A stretch of DNA of 64,000 nucleotides from Lachnospiraceae bacterium UBA5899 (GTDB taxonomy: Bacteria > Bacillota > Clostridia > Lachnospirales > Lachnospiraceae): positions 12,127 to 76,126 of the forward strand of contig DJEL01000037.1 of NCBI GenBank assembly GCA_002432425.1. The letters run 5' to 3'. This document shows, in pieces, positions 8,391 to 17,362 of the stretch (the first letter of the stretch is position 1; every line of letters begins with the position of its first letter). Under the pieces are notes generated by a model, which worked only from the letters and a program-made list of their open reading frames with translations, did not search any database and was not told the origin of the DNA. The translations under genes were made by a program, and so were the position numbers.

Positions 8391-9170
8391 ATGGCACAGG
8401 GAAAAGTAGAAATCTGCGGCGTAAATACTGCAAAACTGCCGCTTTTAAATTCCACCGAGAAGGAGGTACTTTTTGCCCGTATTTCGCAGGGTGACCACGC
8501 TGCCCGAGAACAGTATATCGAAGGCAACCTGCGCCTTGTGTTAAGTGTCATCAAACGTTTTTCCCAGAGCAACGAAAATGTGGACGATTTGTTTCAGATT
8601 GGCTGCATCGGTCTTATTAAAGCCATTGACAATTTCGATTCTACCCTAAATGTGAAGTTCTCCACCTACGCCGTACCCATGATTATTGGGGAAATCCGTC
8701 GCTTTCTTAGGGACAACAACGCGATAAGAGTGTCCCGTTCCTTAAAAGATACCGCTTACAAAGCCATCTATGCCAAAGAGGCTCTCACAAAGCAGCATCT
8801 GAAGGAGCCCACCATGGAAGAAATCTCCAAAGAAATCGGCATCTCCACGGAAGACATTTCCTATGCGCTGGATGCCATCCAGAACCCCATGAGCCTTTAT
8901 GAGCCCATTTTTACGGACGGCGGCGACACTCTCTATGTGATGGACCAGATAAGCGATAAAAAAAATAAAGAAGAGACGTGGGTGGAACATCTCTCCTTAA
9001 ACGATGCGATGAAAAAATTAAACGACAGGGAACGGGAAATCATTTCCCTGCGCTTCTTTTCCGGGAAAACCCAGATGGAAGTGGCGGAAATAATCGGTAT
9101 TTCCCAGGCACAGGTCTCCCGCCTGGAGAAAAACGCCCTCCGCACCATGCGCACTTATCTGACCGCGTGA
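8391..9170 (+). CDS. sigG: RNA polymerase sporulation sigma factor SigG
   Basis: Late forespore-specific sigma-70 family factor. 259 residues from MAQGKVEICGVNTAKLPLL, close to Bacillus SigG (260). This N-terminus (KVEICGVNTxKLPLL) is diagnostic of SigG. Region 2 has NLRLVLSVIKRF, DLFQIGCIGLIKAIDNFD and KFSTYAVPMIIGEIRRFLRD. Region 4 has EREIISLRFF and the helix-turn-helix QMEVAEIIGISQAQVSRLEK. The open frame extends much further upstream, but the ATG at 8391 with GGAAAGGA gives the conserved N-terminus. It is the only clear plus-strand gene in the window and is divergent from ymxH. Confidence 0.96.
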   Translation: MAQGKVEICGVNTAKLPLLNSTEKEVLFARISQGDHAAREQYIEGNLRLVLSVIKRFSQSNENVDDLFQIGCIGLIKAIDNFDSTLNVKFSTYAVPMIIGEIRRFLRDNNAIRVSRSLKDTAYKAIYAKEALTKQHLKEPTMEEISKEIGISTEDISYALDAIQNPMSLYEPIFTDGGDTLYVMDQISDKKNKEETWVEHLSLNDAMKKLNDREREIISLRFFSGKTQMEVAEIIGISQAQVSRLEKNALRTMRTYLTA

Positions 9171-9182
9171 CCGGCGTCTTCC

Positions 9183-9262
9183 GGCACGCTTTCTGTCCGC
9201 ATCCTGCATATTCTGTCCATCGGGCATGCTTTCTGCCCGCATCCTGCAAATCCTGTCCTACA
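9183..9262. repeat. Two tandem 40-bp repeats between convergent genes
   Basis: Copies at about 9183-9221 and 9222-9262 share GGCAYGCTTTCTGYCCGCAT and CCTGCA-AT-CTGTCC. They begin 13 bases after the sigG stop. No clear terminator stem with a U-run was found there. Confidence 0.7.
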
Positions 9263-9291
9263 GGCAATCCCGTCCGGTAGGCAAACCGCCC

Positions 9292-9555
9292 TTATTTGCG
9301 GTATTCAAACAGGCGGTCATTCATCCAGGCAATGGCATCCGTGATGCCGTCATCCGAAAATTCAAATGTCGCATGCTGCTTCTGTTCCTCCGGAGTCTTA
9401 AAAAAATTAAAGGGCTCCGGCCACACGCTGACATACAGCTTCTTTTCCTCGTTCTCCTCTTTTTTCTCCAGACGGTAACGCATCCCCTGATGGCTGCCCG
9501 TATATTCTGTTTTCTTTAAGTATTCCAAGGATAAAATATCTTCCGGTTTTATCAT
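9292..9555 (-). CDS. Conserved hypothetical protein
   Basis: 87 residues, starting MIKPEDILSLEYLKKTEYTG, with an aromatic-rich stretch LYVSVWPEPFNFFKTPEEQK and an acidic C-terminal helix. No signal peptide, membrane segment or recognised domain. It is convergent with sigG and lies just downstream of sigE on the same strand, separated by about 48 bases, so it could be the last gene of the spoIIGA-sigE transcript. I do not recognise the family. Its position suggests a conserved neighbour of sigE in this lineage, but no function can be given. Confidence 0.75.
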   Translation of the reverse strand: MIKPEDILSLEYLKKTEYTGSHQGMRYRLEKKEENEEKKLYVSVWPEPFNFFKTPEEQKQHATFEFSDDGITDAIAWMNDRLFEYRK

Positions 9556-9603
9556 ATTTCTCCGTACCTTTCCTGATAGCCTTCTTTAAGAGTAGCACAT
9601 TTT

Positions 9604-10374
9604 TCACTGCCGTTCAATTTCTCTTTTTAACTGTTTCATAATCTTCTTTTCCAGTCTGGAAATATAGGACTGGGATATTCCGAGCATCTGCGCCACTTCC
9701 TTCTGGGTCAGTTCCTTGCCGTCCGGCGTATTCAGACCGAAACGCAGGTTTACAATCGTCCTCTCCCTCTCCGAAAGCTTGTTGACTGCCTTCATCAGAA
9801 GCTTCTTTTCCGCTTCCATCTCCAAATCCCGGTAAATAATATCTTCGTCCGTTCCCAGAATATCCGACAGAAGAAGCTCGTTGCCGTCCCAGTCCACGTT
9901 TAAGGGTTCGTCAATGGAAACCTCCAGACGGGTCTTGTTGTTTCGCCGCAGATACATTAAAATTTCATTCTCAATGCAGCGGGACGCATACGTTGCCAGC
10001 TTAATGTTCTTTTCCGGGTTAAAGGTGTTAATGGACTTTATGAGCCCGATGGTTCCGATGGAAATCAGGTCTTCCACTCCCACGCCGGTGTTGTCGAATT
10101 TCTTGGCTATGTAGACCACCAGACGCAGATTATGTTCAATTAAAATAGCCCTTGCCTCCTTAGCGGAGTCCGTGGCAAGCTCGCCGATGACCTCATTTTC
10201 CCTATCGGTTTCAAGCGGCGGCGGCAAAATTTCCGTTCCGCCTATGTAATGAATTTCTTCCTTGGACACTTTTCCGGGATGAAAGCGAAAAAAACTTCTC
10301 TCCCTGTTAAAAAAGCGATATTTTATTTTTTCGGCAAGCTCACTGCCCGCCGCTACCATAACCATTCCGTTCAT
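9604..10374 (-). CDS. sigE: RNA polymerase sporulation sigma factor SigE (pro-sigma-E)
   Basis: First mother-cell sigma factor, made as an inactive precursor. 256 residues from [20 protein letters not shown]. The N-terminal pro-region precedes YYIGG-like [12 protein letters not shown], a hallmark of SigE. Region 2 has [37 protein letters not shown], and region 4 has [11 protein letters not shown] and the helix-turn-helix [22 protein letters not shown] start eight codons upstream would be TTG. The ATG at 10374 behind GAAAGGA is preferred. It follows spoIIGA by 31 bases, as in Bacillus and Clostridium. Confidence 0.95.
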   Translation of the reverse strand: MNGMVMVAAGSELAEKIKYRFFNRERSFFRFHPGKVSKEEIHYIGGTEILPPPLETDRENEVIGELATDSAKEARAILIEHNLRLVVYIAKKFDNTGVGVEDLISIGTIGLIKSINTFNPEKNIKLATYASRCIENEILMYLRRNNKTRLEVSIDEPLNVDWDGNELLLSDILGTDEDIIYRDLEMEAEKKLLMKAVNKLSERERTIVNLRFGLNTPDGKELTQKEVAQMLGISQSYISRLEKKIMKQLKREIERQ

Positions 10375-10405
10375 ATTTATTTTGTTCCTTTCACACAAAT
10401 TCCTT

Positions 10406-11212
10406 CTACATTTTCTTAAGAAGTGCGGGGTGAAGCAAAATCTGATAGCTCCCCTGCACGGACAGGATATTTTCGCTGACTCCTATATACACCTGCCCTG
10501 GGCTGACATTCTCCCCGTCCGCCTCTATGGTAAGCTCTGCGACCGGATATCCCGGCAGAATGCCCTTACTGCAGCCCACGCTGCGAAAAGGTATCATCCT
10601 GAGTCCCGGCAGACCTTCCGGATAAAGCTTTTCAAAATTCTCTTTTTCCATAAGGCAGACCGGTTTGCCGCTGATGGGTTCCCTGAGTCCGTTTCCGGTA
10701 TCCACCAGTCCGGTAAGCGTCTGTACCCTGTTCTGCCCGTCCGGTAGCTTAACCTTTACAAAGGAAGCCTCCTTCTGTTCTTTTCCCGCAGCCCGGTATG
10801 CAAAAATCATGCATAAAACAGCACCGATGAGCAGGATGCCTCCCATACCAAACAGGTACTTTTTAAGAAACGGCACAAAATGAAGCAGGGCAAAAAAGGC
10901 GCCGCCGAACAAAAACGCATAGCCTATCATCTGCTCCAGTAGCTTCTTAAACAGGGCAAAACTGTCCGGCCGGAACGTGATATACAGGACTCCGGCATTC
11001 ACGGGTATTCCCACAAACAGGATTTTCACAGGTACATAAGAGAATGGTAAAAAAAACATGAGACAGTAGCCTGCTCCGCCCAGTGCCGCTCCGGCAAGCA
11101 GTCTTTTCCACGTGGCAGTGTGATTGAGATTTCTGTTTACCAGAAGCAGCAGATAAAGATTCATGGCAAAATCCAGCAGAAACAGGCTGTCTATGTAGAT
11201 TTCGTACTGCAT
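10406..11212 (-). CDS. spoIIGA: Sigma-E processing peptidase SpoIIGA
   Basis: Membrane aspartic protease that removes the SigE pro-sequence after septation. 268 residues. The N-terminal half has about five hydrophobic segments ([39 protein letters not shown] and following). The C-terminal half has the aspartic-protease-like [17 protein letters not shown] motif, with the catalytic Asp in DTGN. It starts [11 protein letters not shown] behind GGCGGAGGAG. It is directly upstream of sigE and has its own promoter region with Spo0A-type features. Confidence 0.95.
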   Translation of the reverse strand: MQYEIYIDSLFLLDFAMNLYLLLLVNRNLNHTATWKRLLAGAALGGAGYCLMFFLPFSYVPVKILFVGIPVNAGVLYITFRPDSFALFKKLLEQMIGYAFLFGGAFFALLHFVPFLKKYLFGMGGILLIGAVLCMIFAYRAAGKEQKEASFVKVKLPDGQNRVQTLTGLVDTGNGLREPISGKPVCLMEKENFEKLYPEGLPGLRMIPFRSVGCSKGILPGYPVAELTIEADGENVSPGQVYIGVSENILSVQGSYQILLHPALLKKM

Positions 11213-11260
11213 GTTTTCTCCTCCGCCTTATGAAGTTCATACATTTCCTGTATGAGAATG

Positions 11261-11336
11261 ATTATAAGGTCTTCCCTGCGCAGAATTTGTCATTATTGCA
11301 AAACGAACGGTCTTTTTTTTCCAAGCTTTTTCGACA
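11261..11336 (-). promoter_or_regulatory. spoIIGA-sigE promoter with Spo0A-type boxes
   Basis: The -10 is TATAAT at 11261-11266 and the -35-like element is ATGACA at 11288-11293, with an unusually long 21-base spacer as in the Spo0A-activated Bacillus spoIIG promoter. A perfect 0A box TGTCGAA lies at 11330-11336 (about -76 to -82), and a TGACAAA variant overlaps the -35 (11286-11292). The sequences are seen; Spo0A control is inferred. Confidence 0.65.
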
Positions 11337-11340
11337 GCAC

Positions 11341-11368
11341 AAAAAAGCGGAAGATGTTCTCTTCCGCT
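11341..11368 (-). terminator. Terminator after ftsZ
   Basis: A 9-bp stem AGCGGAAGA/TCTTCCGCT (11346-11354 with 11360-11368), with U-runs on both strands. It separates the dcw transcript from the spoIIGA promoter just below it. Confidence 0.85.
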
Positions 11369-11420
11369 TTTTTTATTATGCAATTCTGTCAAACGATTTC
11401 TTTGGTCAGCCCTTCCCCGA

Positions 11421-12623
11421 TTATTTGTTTCTCTGTAAGAAATCGGGAATTTTCAAAGACTTGGTTGCCACATTGGAACGTAAGTCTGCAGGGGGCTTCT
11501 GGATGCCGCTTAATGCCTGATTGACATTGGGAATGGCTCCGGTATTGCCGGGTGCCATCACAACGGGCTTTCTTGCTGCTTCCTGTCCGTTTACCTGATA
11601 GGAAGTAGGCTGGATAAATCTGCTGCCATTGCCATAGGAACCAAATCCGGGTTTTGCGGCGGTCTTTTCTGCAGGTGCTTCCAGTCCGGTTGCAATAACG
11701 GTGATGGTGCAGGTATCCTGCTTGGTTTCGTCATACATAGCACCGAAGATAACGTTTACTTCGTCTCCGGTCAGCTCTCTTACATAATCGGATGCTTCAG
11801 AAGCATCGTTTAAGGTAATGTCACCGGATACATTGATGATAACGTGGGTAGCGCCGGTAATGGTGGTTTCCAGCAGAGGGCTTTCCACTGCCATCTTGAC
11901 TGCTTCCAGTGCCTTGTCGTCGCCCTTGCCGGTACCGATACCGATGTGGGCAATACCCTTGTCCTTCATAACGGTCTGTACGTCTGCGAAGTCAAGGTTG
12001 ATAACAGCGGGTACGTTAATCAGGTCGGTAATACCCTGTACTGCCTGCTGCAATACTTCATCTGCTTTCTTAAGTGCTTCCGGCATGGTGGTACGCTTGT
12101 CCACAATTTCAAGAAGCTTGTCGTTGGGAATAACAATCAGGGTATCTACATTACCCTTAATATGTTCAATACCTGCAAGAGCATTGGTCATACGTGCTTT
12201 TGCTTCAAAACGGAAAGGCTTTGTCACAACGCCGACGGTGAGGATGCCCATGTCCTTGGCAATCTTGGCTACGACAGGTGCTGCACCGGTACCGGTACCG
12301 CCGCCCATACCGCAGGTAACGAATACCATATCCGCACCTTCCAGAGCTGCTGCAATTTCTTCTGCGCTTTCCTCGGCTGCCTTCTCCCCTACTTCCGGCT
12401 TGGCTCCTGCGCCAAGACCCTTGGTAAGCTTCTCTCCAATCTGCAACAGCTTGGGAGCCTTACACAACTGAAGCGCCTGCTTATCGGTGTTGACTCCGAT
12501 AAACTCCACTCCGTCAATATTTTCATCTACCATTCTATTTACAGCATTGTTGCCTGCACCGCCGACACCGACTACGATAATCTTTGCTGCAGCATCTGCA
12601 TCGTTTGACTTAATCTCTAACAA
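11421..12623 (-). CDS. ftsZ: Cell division protein FtsZ
   Basis: Tubulin-like GTPase that forms the Z ring. 400 residues. The tubulin signature GGGTGTG is at about 107-113, the N-terminal [14 protein letters not shown] binds GTP, the T7 loop carries [11 protein letters not shown], and the linker ends in the conserved C-terminal peptide IPDFLQRNK that docks FtsA/SepF-type partners. The start codon is TTG (TTG TTA GAG ATT) behind a strong GGAGG. It has its own promoter about 45 bases upstream, ends the dcw cluster, and is followed by a terminator. Confidence 0.98.
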   Translation of the reverse strand: MLEIKSNDADAAAKIIVVGVGGAGNNAVNRMVDENIDGVEFIGVNTDKQALQLCKAPKLLQIGEKLTKGLGAGAKPEVGEKAAEESAEEIAAALEGADMVFVTCGMGGGTGTGAAPVVAKIAKDMGILTVGVVTKPFRFEAKARMTNALAGIEHIKGNVDTLIVIPNDKLLEIVDKRTTMPEALKKADEVLQQAVQGITDLINVPAVINLDFADVQTVMKDKGIAHIGIGTGKGDDKALEAVKMAVESPLLETTITGATHVIINVSGDITLNDASEASDYVRELTGDEVNVIFGAMYDETKQDTCTITVIATGLEAPAEKTAAKPGFGSYGNGSRFIQPTSYQVNGQEAARKPVVMAPGNTGAIPNVNQALSGIQKPPADLRSNVATKSLKIPDFLQRNK

Positions 12624-12664
12624 GGGAATATCCTCCTTACTTCCTACTAAACTCCATATAACCT

Positions 12665-12693
12665 ATCATATAATTATTTGCGTAAATTAGCAA
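12665..12693 (-). promoter_or_regulatory. ftsZ promoter
   Basis: TTGCTA (12688-12693), 17 bases, TATGAT (12665-12670), a sigma-A pattern between ftsQ and ftsZ. It would allow ftsZ expression apart from the upstream cluster. Confidence 0.55.
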
Positions 12694-12730
12694 CCTCTTT
12701 TTTGAGAAATTTTCATAAAATAATGAAGCT

Positions 12731-13489
12731 TTATTCTCCGGTGTCCGGGGTTAAAATCGGGCGGAAAGTCTTGCCGCCGTCATCATCCCGTAAATCCAGG
12801 GTACCGCTTTTGCCCGCAAGCGCTTCACTTAAATTATGAAGGCGGTTCAGCTTTTCATCCAGATAGTCCCGGCTTCCCAGAAGCACCCTGATGTTTCCGG
12901 TATACAGGGTGATTTCCTTGGAAGTGCTTAATGATATCTTGTCCGCATCAATCTCATACTTGGGCAAGCTCTTGGTAATTTCCAGAATGAGTTCAAAAAT
13001 TTCCGAATCTTCCACGGGAAGCTTCTGGTTCAGCACCACTTCATCCACGGCAATGCCCGATACCTCGGGAATGCCCGCCGTATAGGTGCCGGAAATTTCC
13101 ATAACCGTGCCTTCGTCGTCAAAGTAAACATTCTGCCCTACATATTTTAAATAGCCTGCCAGTTTTTTCTCCTTCACTTCGATTTTGATGCTGTCGGGCG
13201 CCACGACCTCCACGGACATGGACGCAATAAACGGCACATCCCTGATTGGCTTGTTTTTGTATACCAGGGACAGGTAAAGGGAATTGTGGCTTAACTCATC
13301 CGTCATTACCATGTCCTGGATTTCCTCACTGGTGTAGTGCACATTTCCGGTCACGGTCACGTTTTTTACCATGTGTGCCCGATAAAAAAGATAACCGCCG
13401 CCAACCAGAACAATAAGCGATATCCAGAATATCAGCAGCTTGATATATATCTTTTTTCTTCTCATTTTTCTGTAATCATTGTTATACAC
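12731..13489 (-). CDS. ftsQ: Cell division protein FtsQ/DivIB
   Basis: Divisome membrane protein. 252 residues: a short basic cytoplasmic tail (MYNNDYRKMRRKK), one membrane helix (about 16-36, LLIFWISLIVLVGGGYLFYR), then a POTRA domain (VKNVTVTGNVHYTSEEI, about 40-110) and a FtsQ beta domain. It overlaps the murA stop region by eight bases. In Firmicutes the protein is called DivIB and partners FtsL and DivIC. The position murA-ftsQ-ftsZ is typical of Clostridia. Confidence 0.9.
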   Translation of the reverse strand: MYNNDYRKMRRKKIYIKLLIFWISLIVLVGGGYLFYRAHMVKNVTVTGNVHYTSEEIQDMVMTDELSHNSLYLSLVYKNKPIRDVPFIASMSVEVVAPDSIKIEVKEKKLAGYLKYVGQNVYFDDEGTVMEISGTYTAGIPEVSGIAVDEVVLNQKLPVEDSEIFELILEITKSLPKYEIDADKISLSTSKEITLYTGNIRVLLGSRDYLDEKLNRLHNLSEALAGKSGTLDLRDDDGGKTFRPILTPDTGE

Positions 13490-14753
13490 CGTATATTCGC
13501 ACTCCTAACTCCCGCAAATCCCTGCAGATATTTTCATAGCCGCGTTCGATGAATTTTCCTCCGTCCACTGCCGTGGAACCCTCCGCCGCCGCTCCGGCTA
13601 TCACAAGGGCCGCTCCGCCCCTCAGTTCCGTGGCGGAAACTGTGGAACCCCGCAGCCTTTCCACTCCCTGCACCCGGACCTGCCGGCTGTCTTCCTGTTC
13701 TATTTTGGCTCCCATCTCTTTCAGCGCGGAAAGAGTATGGAACCGGTTTTCAAAAATAGTTTCTTTCAGTACGCTTTCGCCGTCCGCCACCGCACAGACC
13801 GTTAAAAACAGGGACTGCATATCCGTGGGAAATCCCGGGTACGGCTCTGTTTCCACATAGCCCATCGCCTTCGGCCGCTCATCCATCTGGACATAAAGAC
13901 CTTCTTCGTTTTCCTGTATCAGGGCTCCCATCCGTCTGGCTGCCAGCAAGGACGCTTCCATCTGTCCCGCCGGTGCATCGTACAAAAGCACTTCGCCACC
14001 CGCCGCCATGCAGGCGCACAGATAGGTTCCCGCCACAATCCGGTCTCCGGGAATACGGAAATGGCATCCGGTCAGCTTCTCTTTTCCGTGAATACAAATG
14101 TCCGAAGTACCGCCTCCCGTTATGTCAGCTCCGCAGGCATTTAAAAAATCGCAAAGACAGACAATCTCCGGTTCTCTTGCCGCTCCGTGCAAAACGGTGT
14201 CCCCCTCCGCACAGGCTGCTGCCAGAATCACATTTTCGGTAGCTCCCACGCTCGGCATATGCAGGTTGATTTCCGCACCCGTAAGTCCCTTTGCACAAGC
14301 ATAAATGCCCTGGGGATGTTCCGTAATCTCCGCTCCCATTTTCGTAAGGGCGGAAAGGTGCATGTCTATGGGGCGCTTCCCGATGACACAGCCTCCGGGG
14401 TATTCCAGAAAGACGGCGCCCACCCTTCCGAGCAGGGCTCCCAGGAGAATAACGGAGGAACGCATCCCCCTTACCGCCTCTGCGGGCATGCCGCTTAGCG
14501 CCGGGTAAAGCTCCACTTTTTCCGCATTTACCTTTAAGCTGCTGTTTTCCCAGCTCACAAGGCAGCCCAGACTCTTCAGTAATGTCTGCATCAGGTATAC
14601 ATCCTTAAGCCGGGGGCAGTTTTCGATGACACAGGTTCCCTTCACCAGAAGCGTGCCAGCCAGAATGGGAAGCACCGCATTCTTGGAACCCTGTATTTTC
14701 ACCTGTCCCTGCAGGGCTATTCCTCCATGGATATAAACGGTTTCCAAAATCAT
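13482..14753 (-). CDS. murA: UDP-N-acetylglucosamine 1-carboxyvinyltransferase
   Basis: First committed step of peptidoglycan synthesis, transferring enolpyruvate from PEP to UDP-GlcNAc. 423 residues in two inverse alpha/beta barrels. The start region has HGGIALQGQVKIQGSKNAVLPILA (catalytic Lys in SKNA), and the active-site Cys lies in PGGCVIGKRPIDMH (Cys122). A Cys here predicts the usual fosfomycin-sensitive form. The TDMQ motif is in PGFPTDMQSLF. The SD is weak (GGGGGA). A second MurA paralogue may exist elsewhere. Confidence 0.96.
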   Translation of the reverse strand: MILETVYIHGGIALQGQVKIQGSKNAVLPILAGTLLVKGTCVIENCPRLKDVYLMQTLLKSLGCLVSWENSSLKVNAEKVELYPALSGMPAEAVRGMRSSVILLGALLGRVGAVFLEYPGGCVIGKRPIDMHLSALTKMGAEITEHPQGIYACAKGLTGAEINLHMPSVGATENVILAAACAEGDTVLHGAAREPEIVCLCDFLNACGADITGGGTSDICIHGKEKLTGCHFRIPGDRIVAGTYLCACMAAGGEVLLYDAPAGQMEASLLAARRMGALIQENEEGLYVQMDERPKAMGYVETEPYPGFPTDMQSLFLTVCAVADGESVLKETIFENRFHTLSALKEMGAKIEQEDSRQVRVQGVERLRGSTVSATELRGGAALVIAGAAAEGSTAVDGGKFIERGYENICRDLRELGVRIYGV

Positions 14754-14805
14754 TCCCCCATAAATACCTGTTACCTTTATACTATTCAGGTTCGGGGGAA
14801 TGGTT

Positions 14806-15954
14806 CTAAGCGTCCTTTAACGGTATTTTCTTTGCAACATTCAAAACAATGCCGATTTCCGCAAGCTGGAACAGCACCGCAGTACCGCCGTAACTGATAA
14901 ACGGCAGGGAAATACCGGTATTGGGAATGGTTGCCGTAACAACGGCTATGTTTAAGATAACCTGAATTGCCATATGGCCCATCACACCTACCACTAAAAG
15001 GGCGCCGAACAAATCCGGTGCATTGTTGGCAATGACCATAAGTCTCCAGATTAACATCACAAACATCAGAATAATGGCAATGGCTCCGAAAAGCCCCAAT
15101 TCTTCACAGATAATGGAGAAAATCATATCATTCTGCGCTTCCGGGATGAAGCCCAGCTTCTGCATACTCTGTCCCAGTCCCTTGCCCCAGATGCCGCCGG
15201 AACCGATGGCATACAGTGCCTGCAGGGTCTGATAACCGGTATCGCTGACATACTCCTCGGGATGCAGCCAGGCAAGAATTCTCTTAAAACGGAAATTGGA
15301 GGTTTCGGAAGTTGCCATTTTGTCAACCATAATGACAAATGCCGCGGCAAGGGAAACGCCTCCCACTCCCATGAGCACAAACTTTTTGTAATCGGAGCTT
15401 GCCACGAATACCATCAGGAATACAATACCCATAATGATAATCGCAGAGCTTAAGTTGGACGTAATTTTCCAGACCATCAGGACAATGGGCGCCGCCATTG
15501 CCATCAGGGTAATAAATCCGCGCCAGGTTTTGACCGTTTTTCCCATTTTGCAGATGATGACCGCAAAGAATAAAATCATACACAGCTTGGCGATTTCCGC
15601 CGGCTGGATGGACAGACCGCCGATACGGAACCAGCGCTTTGCATGGTTTGACTCATAACCAAACGGAATGATGAGCAGCAATAACACCGCGGACGCTATG
15701 TAGCCGAGAATGTAAAACCTTTCCCAGAAATGGTAGGGAATGTTGGCTACAATAATCATGCCCACCAGTCCCAGCGCCGTTGCCTTCAACTGCTTTGTCA
15801 GGTAAAAGGTGGAGCTTCCGTACTTCTGCAGCGCCTCATAAGAGCTGGTGGAATACAGCATAACCAGACCGAATCCCAGAAGGAAAAGCACAATGAACAA
15901 AAGGCTGTAGTCAAAGAAATATTCAGATTGTCCTTCTTTCTTTTTCTTTCTCAC
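14806..15954 (-). CDS. ftsW: SEDS glycosyltransferase FtsW/SpoVE
   Basis: Polytopic peptidoglycan polymerase of the SEDS family, working with a class B PBP. 382 residues with about ten membrane helices. Family signatures: GLVMLYSTSSYEAL near the N-terminus, PAEIAKLCMILFFA, the extracellular loop GYQTLQALYAIGSGGIWGKGLGQSMQK, PEAQNDMIFSIICEELG, and the C-terminal TGISLPFISYGGTA. The start codon is GTG with an AAGGGGTGA site. In spore-formers the copy in this cluster is often called SpoVE, and sequence alone does not separate the two roles. Confidence 0.93.
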   Translation of the reverse strand: MRKKKKEGQSEYFFDYSLLFIVLFLLGFGLVMLYSTSSYEALQKYGSSTFYLTKQLKATALGLVGMIIVANIPYHFWERFYILGYIASAVLLLLIIPFGYESNHAKRWFRIGGLSIQPAEIAKLCMILFFAVIICKMGKTVKTWRGFITLMAMAAPIVLMVWKITSNLSSAIIIMGIVFLMVFVASSDYKKFVLMGVGGVSLAAAFVIMVDKMATSETSNFRFKRILAWLHPEEYVSDTGYQTLQALYAIGSGGIWGKGLGQSMQKLGFIPEAQNDMIFSIICEELGLFGAIAIILMFVMLIWRLMVIANNAPDLFGALLVVGVMGHMAIQVILNIAVVTATIPNTGISLPFISYGGTAVLFQLAEIGIVLNVAKKIPLKDA

Positions 15955-15958
15955 CCTA

Positions 15959-17335
15959 TCACCCCTTCAGTTCGTGTACATATTCCTTGAAAATTCTGCC
16001 GCGTTCTTCATAATTATCAAACATACCCCAACTTGCACAGGCAGGGGAAAGCAAAACAGCATCTCCCGGCTCCGCTGTTTCCACGCAGATGTCAAACGCT
16101 TCCCTAAAAGTATCCGCCATGCGGATTTTTGTAAATCCGTGCGCTCTTGCGCAGTCCGCAATAATCTTTTTGGTCTGTCCTATTAAAACCAGACATTTTA
16201 CTTTTCCGTCAAAAGCTTCAATCCAGTCGTCAAACGGAATTTCCTTGTCAAAGCCTCCGCCGATTAACACGGTGGGACGGCTCATGGCGCGGATACCCTG
16301 AATGGCGGCATCCGGATTGGTGCCCTTGGAGTCGTTATAGTAAATAACGCCGTTTTTCTCCGCAACGTATTCAATACGGTGCTCTACCGCCCGGAATTCT
16401 TTGATAACCTTTTTGGACACCTCGAGAGGTACACCCATGCCGTCCGCCATGGCAAGCGCCGCCATCACATTTTCCACATTGCAGCGTCCCACTAAATTCA
16501 TGTCCGTATGTACGTTTAAGATAACTTCTTTTTCCCCGCCAAGGCGTCTGACAATGTAGTCGCCTTCCTGATAGTAGCCCTCTTCCAGTTCATGGACGGA
16601 TGAGAAAAATACCACCTTTGCGGGACATTCTTTTGCAAATGCCGACAGATACGGGTCCTCATAATTCAGAACACAGATTTCATTCTTGGTCTGGTTTTTA
16701 CAGATGGACTCCTTGACCGCCGCATAGTTTTTCATGGTATGGTGTCTGTTTAAGTGGTCGGGCGTGATATTTAAGATAGCGGATACCGCCGGCTTAAAAC
16801 TGTGGATGGTTTCTAACTGGAAGCTGCTGATTTCCGCAACGGTAACAGAAGTTTCCGTGGTTTTATCCGTCTCCGCCGTGTAGGGGTTTCCGATATTGCC
16901 CACTACAAACACCGGCTCATAATAAGCTTTCATGATTTCGCCCACCAGTGTGGTCGTGGTGGTTTTGCCGTTGGTTCCGGTAATGGCAATCAGTCTGCCT
17001 TTTTCCATCTGATAGCCCAGTTCAATTTCCCCTGAAATGGGAATGTTTCTTTCTGCAAATTTCTGCACAAAAGGCGATTCTATGGGAACTCCGGGGCTTA
17101 AAACCACAGCCTCCACTTCTTTCTCCACATCCGCCGGTAAGGTTTCTCCGTAGCAGACCGCTTTGTATCCTTCCGGCAGCTTTTCCTGAAGTTCCTCTGC
17201 CGTTATTCCCTTCTTACTGTCAAACAAAATGCTTTCCGCTCCCATTTTGGTAAGCAGGCCCACTGCGGCAATCCCGCTTTTTCCTCCGCCTACTACCAAT
17301 ACTTTTTTGTGTTTCAAATCCATTTTTCTAACCAT
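15959..17335 (-). CDS. murD: UDP-N-acetylmuramoyl-L-alanine--D-glutamate ligase
   Basis: Adds D-Glu to UDP-MurNAc-L-Ala with ATP. 458 residues with three Mur-ligase domains: an N-terminal Rossmann domain (KVLVVGGGKSGIAAVGLL), a central ATPase with P-loop GTNGKTTTT, the conserved LNITPDHLNRH and an NDSKGTNPDA motif, and a C-terminal domain with LLSPACASWGMFDNYEERG, which is specific to MurD. Only three bases separate it from ftsW downstream, so they are very probably co-transcribed. Confidence 0.97.
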   Translation of the reverse strand: MVRKMDLKHKKVLVVGGGKSGIAAVGLLTKMGAESILFDSKKGITAEELQEKLPEGYKAVCYGETLPADVEKEVEAVVLSPGVPIESPFVQKFAERNIPISGEIELGYQMEKGRLIAITGTNGKTTTTTLVGEIMKAYYEPVFVVGNIGNPYTAETDKTTETSVTVAEISSFQLETIHSFKPAVSAILNITPDHLNRHHTMKNYAAVKESICKNQTKNEICVLNYEDPYLSAFAKECPAKVVFFSSVHELEEGYYQEGDYIVRRLGGEKEVILNVHTDMNLVGRCNVENVMAALAMADGMGVPLEVSKKVIKEFRAVEHRIEYVAEKNGVIYYNDSKGTNPDAAIQGIRAMSRPTVLIGGGFDKEIPFDDWIEAFDGKVKCLVLIGQTKKIIADCARAHGFTKIRMADTFREAFDICVETAEPGDAVLLSPACASWGMFDNYEERGRIFKEYVHELKG

Positions 17336-17362
17336 GCCTTTCCTCGATTTACTCTTATATCC

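Noticed and set aside
11818..12608. Two long plus-strand frames opposite ftsZ (217 and 254 codons).
   Set aside because: ftsZ on the other strand is certain, and the opposing translations show no domain and no RBS.
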